From IMG/VR virus record IMGVR_UViG_3300009376_000086, positions 1 through 23,824 of that record: DNA of 23,824 nucleotides; one strand, given 5' to 3'. Position 1 is the stretch's first letter. Each line of letters starts with the position of its first letter. A program made the translations under genes and the position numbers. The notes beneath the pieces are model-generated. The model was not told where the DNA came from, made no database searches, and saw nothing but the letters and a program-made list of their open reading frames with translations. This document shows, in pieces, positions 1 through 8,300 of the stretch. This stretch comes from a virus.

Positions 1-402
1 CCTGTTAAGGAAAAACATACCTCACTTAAATTAAGTCCTACATATTCCTATGCAAGAATTTATAAAAAAGGTGATGTATTAGCTCGACATAAAGATAGAT
101 ATTCTTGTGAAATATCTACTACTTTAAATTTAGGTGGAGATGATTGGCCTATATATTTAGACCCAACAGGTAAAGAAGGTCAAGCAGGTATTAAAGTAGA
201 TTTAAAACCAGGTGATATGCTTATTTATTCAGGATGTGAACTTGAACACTGGAGAGAAGAATTTACTGGTAAAGACTGTGGACAAGTATTTTTACATTAT
301 AATAAAAAAGGTTCTAAAGCAGCTAAAGAAAATGAATTTGATAAACGTCCATTTCTAGGACTTCCTGCGTGGTATAAAGGCTTTACTTTGCCTAAAAAGT
401 AA
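1..402 (+). CDS. 2OG-Fe(II) oxygenase, prolyl-4-hydroxylase-like (5' end outside window)
   Basis: The reading frame is open from base 1, so this is the C-terminal 133 residues of a gene that starts upstream; the ATG at 217 is internal. The fragment shows the double-stranded beta-helix iron site of Fe(II)/2-oxoglutarate dioxygenases: His-Lys-Asp at fragment residues 30-32 (HxD), the distal His in ELEHWREE (H83), and a basic/His strand (QVFLHYNKK) where the 2OG-binding residue would lie. The piece 'LKPGDMLIYSG' is typical of the strand before the distal His in P4H-like phage proteins. Such enzymes hydroxylate side chains of proteins or other substrates; the target cannot be read here. It sits at the end of a transcription unit, followed by a hairpin. 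Family assignment is fairly firm, substrate unknown. Confidence 0.8.
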   Translation, partial: PVKEKHTSLKLSPTYSYARIYKKGDVLARHKDRYSCEISTTLNLGGDDWPIYLDPTGKEGQAGIKVDLKPGDMLIYSGCELEHWREEFTGKDCGQVFLHYNKKGSKAAKENEFDKRPFLGLPAWYKGFTLPKK

Positions 403-418
403 TATAAAATATAATCTT

Positions 419-457
419 GGGGCATGAGATATATATCCACACCACCCCTCATGCTCC
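419..457 (+). terminator. Hairpin after the oxygenase gene, possible terminator
   Basis: GGGGCATGAG (419-428) can pair with CTCATGCTCC (448-457): ten pairs, one of them G-U, with a 19-nt loop. This is strikingly GC-rich for the window. It lies 17 bases past the oxygenase stop and is followed by TCAAATTTTAG, which is only a weak U-tract. A terminator, or an mRNA 3'-end stabiliser between two late operons, is the natural reading. The long loop and poor U-run leave room for another structured RNA role. Confidence 0.5.
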
Positions 458-490
458 TCAAATTTTAGTATAAATTTAATAATTTTGTTA

Positions 491-503
491 TATACTTATT
501 ATT
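491..503 (+). promoter_or_regulatory. Possible -10 element directly upstream of the stabilisation-protein start
   Basis: TATACT at 491-496 is a fair -10 hexamer, and the expected transcription start falls at or next to the ATG at 504. There is no Shine-Dalgarno sequence in the preceding 20 bases. This would give a leaderless or nearly leaderless late transcript. No convincing -35 is visible, and such matches are frequent by chance in DNA this AT-rich. Confidence 0.2.
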
Positions 504-2348
504 ATGCCATTAACAAAGTTAAATTTTCAACCCGGATTAGATACCGAAAATACAGAAACTGGTGCTGAAGGTAGATGGATTGACGGAGATAAAATCAGAT
601 TTCGTAAAGGACTTCCTCAAAAATTAGGTGGCTGGAATAAATTTAGTACAGCTTATTATGTAGGAGTAGGAAGAGCTTTAGAGCAATGGTTTTCTTTAAC
701 AGGAGCTAGATATGAAGCTTTAGGAACAGATAGAAAAGTCTATACTTATGCTTCAGGAGATAGTCAAGATATTACTCCTATTAGAGCTACAGCCAATTTA
801 GTTAATGCTTTTACAACCACTAACACGAGTGCTAATGTCACTATTTCAGATACAGGTCATGGAGCTACAACTGGAGATTTTGTAACTTTAAGTAGTACAA
901 GTTCATCTATTGGAGGAATTCCCGCAGCTACTTTAGATGCTGAATATGAAATATTATCAATTACTAATGTAGATGCTTATGTAATTTCAAGTAATGCTAC
1001 TGCTACTTCAACAATTGGTCCTACTGGTAATTGTACAGCAACTTATCAATTAAATATAGGACCAAGTGAACAAACATTTGGTTATGGTTGGAGTTCAGGA
1101 GCTTGGAGTGCAAGTACATGGGGAACACCTAGAACAACATCTAATGTAACTATTGATGCAAGATTATGGTCTATCAATAATTGGGGAGAAGATTTAATTA
1201 TTACTCAAAAAGATGGTGGAACTTATGAATGGGATTTATCAGGAGGAATGACTGGTAATAGAGCTACAGTAATTGCTAATGCTCCTACTACTTCTACTTT
1301 ATCAATGGTATCAACAGAAACTAGACATGTCGTATGTATGGGTACAGAAACTTCTATTGGTAATACTTCAACTCAAGATAAAATGTTTATTCGTTGGTCT
1401 GATCAAGAAGAATATAATCAATGGACTCCTAATGTAACTAATTCAGCAGGTTCACAAAGAATAGCAGGAGGAAGTGAAATTAGATGTGCACGTCCTGCTA
1501 AAGGAACTATTCTAGTATGGACTGATACTACAATGCAATCAATGTCATTTATTGGTCCTCCTTTTATATTTGGTTTTAGACAATTAGGTAATGATTGTGG
1601 AGCTGTAGGTCTTAATTCTGCAATAGTAATAGATGATATAGCTTATTGGATGTCTGATGGACAATTCTTTAGATATGCTGGTGCTGTTCAAGAAATACCT
1701 TGTCCAGTATTAAATCATGTATTTAATAATATTAATAAAGTACAATATGCTCAGGTTTATGCTGCACAAAACTCTAATTTCTCTGAAGTAATATGGTATT
1801 ATCCTTCTAGTTCCTCTGATCAAAATGACAGATATGTTATTTATAATTATTTAGAAAACTCTTGGTGTTTTGGTACTATGAATAGAAGTACATATCAAGA
1901 TAATGGAGTTGAACTAAATCCTTTAGCTAGTGAATATACAAGTAATTCTACAGCTAATACTATTTCTCAAATTAATGGTTTAACAGCAGGTAGAAGTTTA
2001 ATTTATAGAATGGAAGATGGTGTAGATGCTGATGGATCAGCTTTAACTTCTTATATTCAATCTGGTGATGGGGATTTAGCTGATGGAGAACAATTTATGT
2101 TTATAAACAAAATAATACCTGATTTTCAAAATCAAACAGGAAATGCTTTAATTACTTTAACTACAAGAGATTATCCTTATGGTAATACTACTACTGGAGA
2201 AACTGTGACAGTAAGTAACACAACAGGGTTTATTAATACTAGGATCCGTGGTAGACAATCTAATATAAAAATAGAAAATACAGCGATAGGAGACAATTGG
2301 AGATTTGGAACTTTAAGAGTTAATTTAAGAGCTGATGGAAAAAGATAA
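504..2348 (+). CDS. P22 gp10-like packaged-DNA stabilisation / tail accessory protein
   Basis: 614 residues. The N-terminus (PLTKLNFQPGLDTENT..., then GRWIDGDKIRFRKGLPQKLGG at about 24-44) is the signature of the phage stabilisation family related to P22 gp10. In P22, gp10 joins the tail hub below the portal, closes the head after packaging, and forms part of the channel. The rest is rich in Ser, Thr, Asn and Gly with many short beta-like stretches, as expected of a tail hub built from beta structure. It is somewhat longer than P22 gp10. It is the first gene after the hairpin at 419-457, has no visible Shine-Dalgarno, and its 3' end overlaps the next start by 14 bases. Function rests on family resemblance recalled from memory; confidence in a structural tail role is high. 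Confidence 0.82.
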   Translation: MPLTKLNFQPGLDTENTETGAEGRWIDGDKIRFRKGLPQKLGGWNKFSTAYYVGVGRALEQWFSLTGARYEALGTDRKVYTYASGDSQDITPIRATANLVNAFTTTNTSANVTISDTGHGATTGDFVTLSSTSSSIGGIPAATLDAEYEILSITNVDAYVISSNATATSTIGPTGNCTATYQLNIGPSEQTFGYGWSSGAWSASTWGTPRTTSNVTIDARLWSINNWGEDLIITQKDGGTYEWDLSGGMTGNRATVIANAPTTSTLSMVSTETRHVVCMGTETSIGNTSTQDKMFIRWSDQEEYNQWTPNVTNSAGSQRIAGGSEIRCARPAKGTILVWTDTTMQSMSFIGPPFIFGFRQLGNDCGAVGLNSAIVIDDIAYWMSDGQFFRYAGAVQEIPCPVLNHVFNNINKVQYAQVYAAQNSNFSEVIWYYPSSSSDQNDRYVIYNYLENSWCFGTMNRSTYQDNGVELNPLASEYTSNSTANTISQINGLTAGRSLIYRMEDGVDADGSALTSYIQSGDGDLADGEQFMFINKIIPDFQNQTGNALITLTTRDYPYGNTTTGETVTVSNTTGFINTRIRGRQSNIKIENTAIGDNWRFGTLRVNLRADGKR

Positions 2349-2790
2349 ATATAAAATACGAAAAGCACAGATTTCTGATGCTGTTCGAATAAGAGAATTA
2401 TTAAAAACATGGTTAATAGAGGCTCCTTTTAACTTTGGAAATACTAATAATAAAAAAGCATTAGAAAATATAGTATTTTACATTAAGAATAGTTTTGTTA
2501 TAGTAGTAGAATATGAAAATATTATTGTAGGAACATTAGCTGCTACAGTAGATGAAACGTGGTATAGTGATAAAAAGTTTATGAGAACTTTATGGTTACA
2601 TGTAAGTCCACAACATCGAAGATTTAGCATTTTTCGTTCTTTAATGATAGTATTTAAGGAATATGCATTAGCTAATAAAGTTACGGCTATATGTGAAATA
2701 TTCCAAGGTAAAGACGTTGAAAGAAAAAACAATGCCTTTATTAAATTAGGTTTTAAAGTTATAGGAGGAACTTTTATCGTCAATGGGTAG
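2335..2790 (+). CDS. GNAT-like N-acetyltransferase domain protein
   Basis: 151 residues with the N-terminal pattern of GNAT acetyltransferases ('YKIRKAQISDAVRIRELL') and a central strand-helix unit, TLWLHVSPQHRRFSIFRSLM (about 85-104), at the place of acetyl-CoA motif A. Normally this loop reads Q/R-x-x-G-x-G/A; here it is QHRRFS, lacking the glycines, so CoA binding may be altered or lost. The C-terminus (AFIKLGFKVIGGTF) matches the usual last strand. GNAT-like proteins are often found beside tail and head-completion genes of podoviruses, where the substrate is unknown. It overlaps the stabilisation-protein gene by 14 bases and the next gene by 8, so translation is probably coupled. Fold likely; activity uncertain. 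Confidence 0.6.
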   Translation: MEKDKYKIRKAQISDAVRIRELLKTWLIEAPFNFGNTNNKKALENIVFYIKNSFVIVVEYENIIVGTLAATVDETWYSDKKFMRTLWLHVSPQHRRFSIFRSLMIVFKEYALANKVTAICEIFQGKDVERKNNAFIKLGFKVIGGTFIVNG

Positions 2791-3859
2791 TATATTCAAA
2801 CCAAGCACAACAGTAGTACAGGCACCATCGCAGTCATCGACTAGCTATGATATACCTGAATACTTTAAAGAAATTCAAGAACGAACTTTAAGAACAGCAG
2901 AGAATGTTTTTAGTCAACCTTATACAGCGTATCAAGGTCAACGTATAGCTGCACTTGATCCTCAAGAAATTGCTGCTGAAAATGTATATTCTCAACAAGT
3001 AATTCCTCAAGCTGGCCAATTAGCTGGTATAGGTCAACAAATAGCAAATGCGGGTGCGCAAACTTATGATACAGCAACAGCTGCAACTTATGCTAATCCA
3101 TATGAAGCTCAAGTTATTTCAGGAGCATTAACAGATTTAGGTGATGCTTATGGTAGAAGTAGAACAGCTATGGATGCTTCTGCTGTAGGAGCAGGTGCTT
3201 TTGGTGGATCAAGACAAGGTATAGAAAATGTTTTAGGACAAGAAAGATATTTAGATCAAGTTGCAGATACAACAGCAAGATTAAGACAAGCAGGTTTTGA
3301 ATCAGGTGCAAGTAGATTTGCACAAGATAGAGCTGCACAAATGGGAGGACTAGGTCAACAACTAGGTGCTGCAACTACTCAAATAGGAGCTTTACAATCA
3401 GGTGCACAAGGTCTTCAAGCTTTTGGTGCACAAGCACGTGGAATAGAACAAGCTAAATTAGCAGAAGGATATCGTGACTTCATAGAAGCAAGAGAATATC
3501 CTGCTGGACAAATAAGACAAATGGTTGGAGCTTTATCAGGTGCTCCTATAAGAAGTTATGGAGAAGAAAGATCAGGATCAGTAGGTACACCAGTAGGTGG
3601 TCCGAGTATCTTTGGTCAAGTGGCCGGTGCAGCATTAGCTGGATCACAATTTATGTCTGATATTAGAATGAAAGAAGATATTAAATTAGTAGGAAAATCT
3701 CCGATGGGAATTAATATTTATACTTTTAAATATAAAGGTGATGATAAAATATATCAAGGTGTAATGGCTCATCAAGTACCTCAAGCTTCAAGTGTAAATA
3801 CTGATGGATATTTAATGGTAGATTACTCTAAATTAGATGTAGACTTTAAGGAGGTTTAA
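2783..3859 (+). CDS. Virion protein with C-terminal S74-type chaperone domain
   Basis: 358 residues. The N-terminus (MGSIFKPSTTVVQAPSQ..., IPEYFKEIQERTLRTAENVF) and the Ala/Gln/Gly-rich middle (about 60-230) are typical of a structural protein common in marine podoviruses, probably a tail or ejection component. The last 67 residues start with SDIRMKEDIKLVGKSP (292-307), followed by NIYTFKYKG and GVMAHQVPQ. This matches the short peptidase-S74/intramolecular chaperone domain of tail fibres and endosialidases, which trimerises the protein and in some cases cuts itself off just before the conserved Ser. An AGGAGG at 2763-2768 lies 14 bases before the ATG, a longish spacing; the start overlaps the acetyltransferase stop by 8. 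The exact structural role is not certain. Confidence 0.7.
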   Translation: MGSIFKPSTTVVQAPSQSSTSYDIPEYFKEIQERTLRTAENVFSQPYTAYQGQRIAALDPQEIAAENVYSQQVIPQAGQLAGIGQQIANAGAQTYDTATAATYANPYEAQVISGALTDLGDAYGRSRTAMDASAVGAGAFGGSRQGIENVLGQERYLDQVADTTARLRQAGFESGASRFAQDRAAQMGGLGQQLGAATTQIGALQSGAQGLQAFGAQARGIEQAKLAEGYRDFIEAREYPAGQIRQMVGALSGAPIRSYGEERSGSVGTPVGGPSIFGQVAGAALAGSQFMSDIRMKEDIKLVGKSPMGINIYTFKYKGDDKIYQGVMAHQVPQASSVNTDGYLMVDYSKLDVDFKEV

Positions 3860-5325
3860 TGGCTGAAGTTTATGAATTTGATGAATTAGATCACGAAAAA
3901 AATAAAGAAAGATTAATAGAGCTTGGTATTTTAGATAAAGACGGAAATAGAGTTTATAAAAATTATAAAAATTTAGAAAAATATGAGGACATTGAATCTT
4001 CAGATAAAAATGTAAAAAGCACTAAAGACATATCTAGTCATCCTGATTATTGGGAAAAGCAACCGAAAGATCATGGATATATATACAATGAAGAAGGAGA
4101 GCCGGAGTGGGGTAGCTTAAATGAAGAAGGTAAATTTATTTTTGATGAAAAGGTAGAAGATGATAAAGATGAAATAGTAGTAGATGATAAAATAGAAATT
4201 AATGGCGGAGCTGCTTTAAGTGATAAAATTATTTTACCAAAGAAAAAACCTGATCAAGAAAAAACTGGTTTAGCCAAATTTACAGAAGCTGTCGGATCAG
4301 CTTTTGAAAATATTGCTACAAAGTTACCTAATAAAATTGAAGAAGTATGGTCTGATAAAAATAAAAGAAGAAATATATTAAGAGGTTTAGAAATTATAAA
4401 TGCTTCTTCTGGTATTACACCACTTTCTCAAGCTAAATCACCTTTAGGTAAAATTTCTGAAGGACTACTTAAAGCTGAAGGAAAATTTATTGCTGAAGAT
4501 ATAGCGAAATATAAAGCTATGAATCCAATAAGAAGATATGAATCCATTGGTGAAAAAGCTATTTATGAAGATTTCAAAGGTTGGAAAGAAAGAATAAGAG
4601 ATAGTAAAAAAGCATTTGCAGTTGCTGATAAATATAATTTAGCTAAAAATATTGCTTTAGATGAAAAAGAACTTCCAACTGGTATTCTTAATAAAACATT
4701 TGCAAACTTAAAAGCATTTTTATCAGAAGTTCCAGGTGGACAAGAAATATATGATCAATTAGCTGCAACATTTGCAGATGAAGATTATATTAAAAAACAT
4801 GGAAATAAAATGGGATTAGATGAACAAGTTATATTTAATGATTTATTTCAAGCTGCAACTTATGCACAAGTTGTTAAAGAAGTTAAAGAATTATATCCAG
4901 TATCTAATAAGGATATTGAAACTTTATTAAAAGCGAAAGGTGATATAGGTTCTAAACCTGAAGCTTTAAGAAGATTAATAGCTGCACAAATGGCAGCCAG
5001 GGAAATAAGTTTAGGAAGTGAAAAGTTTGCATATGAATTCTTTAGATTAGAGGATCCTCAATTTGAAAGTAAATCTATTACTGCAGCAGAAGAAATGATC
5101 GCTAATAAATTAAGAAAAGAAAATATAGTAACTGATGAAACTTTAAAAACATTATTTGGAAGTACAAAAGATGTAACTAATGCTGGTTATATTTCAGCTT
5201 ATTATTATCAAACAATGAAAGTTAAAGAAAAAGACTTAATAGATGATCCTTATACAATTTTTGTAACTGCTGAAAAGAAAAAAGAGGAAATTAAAAAAAA
5301 GAAAATTAAAAAATACCAAGAATAA
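3859..5325 (+). CDS. Probable internal virion / ejection protein
   Basis: 488 residues, highly charged, no recognised enzymatic motif. The first 120 residues are acidic with short repeats of 'DKD/EDDKDE'; a more structured part begins near residue 130 (GLAKFTEAVGSAFENIA) with RRNILRGLEIINASSGITPL (about 170-189), a segment I associate with internal virion proteins of marine podoviruses. The C-terminal 15 residues are almost pure Lys/Glu. A very strong Shine-Dalgarno (AAGGAGG, 3848-3854) precedes the ATG, which overlaps the previous stop as TAATG. Its position between the S74 protein and the 1170-residue protein is that of ejection genes in podoviruses. Role inferred from position and composition only. 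Confidence 0.5.
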   Translation: MAEVYEFDELDHEKNKERLIELGILDKDGNRVYKNYKNLEKYEDIESSDKNVKSTKDISSHPDYWEKQPKDHGYIYNEEGEPEWGSLNEEGKFIFDEKVEDDKDEIVVDDKIEINGGAALSDKIILPKKKPDQEKTGLAKFTEAVGSAFENIATKLPNKIEEVWSDKNKRRNILRGLEIINASSGITPLSQAKSPLGKISEGLLKAEGKFIAEDIAKYKAMNPIRRYESIGEKAIYEDFKGWKERIRDSKKAFAVADKYNLAKNIALDEKELPTGILNKTFANLKAFLSEVPGGQEIYDQLAATFADEDYIKKHGNKMGLDEQVIFNDLFQAATYAQVVKEVKELYPVSNKDIETLLKAKGDIGSKPEALRRLIAAQMAAREISLGSEKFAYEFFRLEDPQFESKSITAAEEMIANKLRKENIVTDETLKTLFGSTKDVTNAGYISAYYYQTMKVKEKDLIDDPYTIFVTAEKKKEEIKKKKIKKYQE

Positions 5326-5336
5326 AGTAAAATGAT

Positions 5337-8300
5337 ATGGTTGAAAACGAAAAAATTATTAAAGAAAATATTAAATTTCCCGATAATATCGTATCGGAAA
5401 CTGACGAAGTAAAAATAGAAGAACCTGATAAAGAAATTATAAAAGAAGAAATAAAAATAGAAGAACCTGAAAATATAAAAGTTGCTGAAGTTAAATTTAC
5501 TGAAGAGCAGCAAAAAGATATTAATGAACTACTTGAAGCAGATGTATCTCTTGAAGATGCTAAAAAAATAGTAACAGGAACATATGAAGAAGGAGATACT
5601 AAAACAATTAATTATGAAGGTAAATCAGAATACGAAGGTGATAAAGAATTTTTAGCTAAAGACGGAATAGATTTAGATTTAATTATAAAAACTAAACCTG
5701 AAGCTCTTAAAAAATCAGAAGCAGTGATTGTTGATGAGATCGGAATGGAAGTTGGAGATAAGCATATCTCAGCTAAAATGTTATATGAAGTTAATGGATA
5801 TAAAGCTGATAAAGATAGTGAAATAAAAGGTAGTATTAGATTTGATTTAGGATTTGGACTAGATGGAGCGCAGTTTAAAGAAAATAATATTAAAAATTTA
5901 CTTATTAAAAGAATAAGCGATAGTGGAGAATATGATAAAGAAACTCTTAAAAACTATTTAGATAAAATAGAAGTTAAAACTGTTTCATTAAATTTTAAAG
6001 GTCAAGAAAAAAAAGGATTAGTTTATAGAATACCTAAAGAACTAGGTGGAACTAATATGTTTGCAGCAGTTGATTCTCCTAAAATAGGTATGGCAGACCT
6101 TTCTGATGCTGTAGCTGATAGTGGTCCTATCGTTGCTTCGATAATAGGGGGTACTTTTGGAAGTACCTTAGGTCCAGTCGGTACAGTTGCAGGTTCTGCT
6201 GTGAGTGCTGGTTTATCTGAATTTACAAGACTAATGTATGGTTACCACAAGTTAGGTTTACAAAACGATTTATATACTCCCGAAAAATTTTTGGATGTTG
6301 CTGTTAATGCATCTATAAAATACGCTGCGATTGATGCTGCTGCAACTGGAGTATTTTTAGCAGGCGCTAAATTAATTCTTCCTACTATTTTAGGTAAATC
6401 TCAATTAAGCACGAGCACTATTAAAGAATTTATAGAAACTCAAGGTAAAACTAATACAGGATTATTTAAAGAAGTAAATAAAGTTAAAGCAATGATAAAA
6501 AAAGAATTTAACTTTACCGATGCAGAAGTAGATAATTATTTTTCAGTAGCAGTTGGAAAAGCTATGTTAAACTCTGATCAATTAATTAAAAAAAGTAGTG
6601 CTGCGCAACGAGCTTTATTATCTGATGAAGTAAAAAGATTAGAAAATATGGCTGAATATAAAGCTCTTGAAAATAAAATTATTTTAGCAACTACTAAAGT
6701 GTCAGAAGTAGGAAATAAAGCTGCAGATGATATTATTAAAAATATACAAAATCAAGTAGTAGGTCAAGCTGAATTGGCTTTACTTACTAATACAAAACAA
6801 GTTGCGGCATTAAAATCAAAATTTATTGATGATTTAACAGTAAATTATTTAGATGAATTTGGAGTTACAATGAATACTGTTTATAAAAATATTCAAGCTC
6901 GTCTAGATATTTTAAATGATTCTATTGACAAAACTCTTTTAAAAAATAATGATTTATTTGCATTTAATTTAAGTAAAATTATTAGAAAAATGAGTACAGA
7001 ATCAAAAAGTTTGCAATTTTCAAAAGGTCTATTTCCTTCAAAATTATTAAAAATTCCTAAAAATGCAAATAAAGTTCTAAAAACAAAAATTATAAATCAT
7101 AATCTAATATATCAGCTTGGAAAAGAATTAGAGGAAAGTGGTATTAAAGTAACTGGTAAAAAAATGGACGTAATGTCCAAAGGTTTTAAAGAATTATCAA
7201 AGAAAGATGTAAAAATAAAAGATATGGTTCTTATAAATAAAACTGTTAAAGAACTTATTGAAAGAAATGCTGACAAACCATTATATAAAGGTCAACTTAT
7301 ACAATTAAAAAAAGCTATTGATGCTAATATATATGAAGCAATAAGTACCGGAACAAATAAAAAACTTGCTGCTGAATGGGTAGAACGTAAGAACTTATTA
7401 GAATTTAAGAAAACTTCATTTTGGGATAACTTTACTAATGAATTTGGTCACAGTGGTACTGAAATAGGAATAGCTAATTTAAGACAGAGTTCTGATATGT
7501 TATTTAATAGCATTATTAATACTACAAGCAAATCTATTGCTAATGCTATGAAATTAGGCGATTTAATTAAAAGAGGAATTGTTCCTAATTCAACAAAATT
7601 AAATATTGAAAGTACATTATATACAAATTATTTCAATAAAGTAATTCCAGATCAAGCTACAGGAAAAGCTCTAATGTCTCATGCTGAATTTTTTAGCAAA
7701 TTTGGTAAAAACTATGAAGCTATATTAGGAAAGGAAAAATATAAAGCACTCTATAATACTAAACAAGTATTTAAGGCTTTAGATAATGTAACAGCTGAAG
7801 TTGCTAATATTAATGCAGTTGTTCATAAATTTTTAGGGATACCTAATTGGAGTTCTTTAAGTAACGCAGGTCCTGGTGAAATAGTCGAGGCTATTCTTTC
7901 TAAAGAATTTACTAAAACACAAAATCTTACAAAATTAATACAAGCATTACCGGAGTCAACAGTAAAACAAATTCGTGAAATTTATTTAACTAGAATGATG
8001 AAAGAAGTAACAGACGGAACTTTTACTCCTGGTTGGGTTGCTAAAGGTTTAGGCGGTCAATCAACAACAACTATTAATGGTTTTAAGATGAATGCTTTTT
8101 TAAATAGTAATAGATCAGCTCTTATACAATTATATGATCCTTCTTTTTTTACCACAATGAGAGCAATGGCAGATGTTTTAGAAATGTTACAAGTTCCTAA
8201 AAATCTTGCTAAAGCTGCTAATATGAGTGTTAAAGATGCTACAGAAAATGCAGCTTTATTTATTGATATGATTTACGGACCACTAAATCATAAAAGATTA

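Noticed and set aside
217-402. A 61-residue gene starting at the ATG at 217
   Set aside because: The same frame is open to base 1 and encodes the HxD part of the oxygenase upstream, so this ATG is an internal Met of a gene cut by the window edge.
1-402. Reading the oxygenase as a TET-type 5mC dioxygenase
   Set aside because: The visible motifs and spacing (HKD, PGDMLIYSG, ELEHW) fit the prolyl-4-hydroxylase-like group; nothing specific to TET/JBP was seen in the fragment.
2177-3374. Minus-strand open frames at 2177-2410, 2478-2783 and 3168-3374
   Set aside because: They lie opposite well-supported rightward genes, and their products are low-complexity Leu/Ile/Val-rich strings typical of antisense reading of AT-rich coding DNA.
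5270-5340. Programmed frameshift joining the 488-aa and 1170-aa proteins at the A-rich run near 5293
   Set aside because: The frame of the downstream gene is closed by a TAA at 5328, before its ATG at 5337, and both genes have sensible ends of their own.
5250-5513. Minus-strand frame rich in Phe and Tyr
   Set aside because: It is the antisense of Lys/Glu-rich codons (AAA/GAA runs) at the end of the 488-aa gene and start of the 1170-aa gene; the composition is an artefact.
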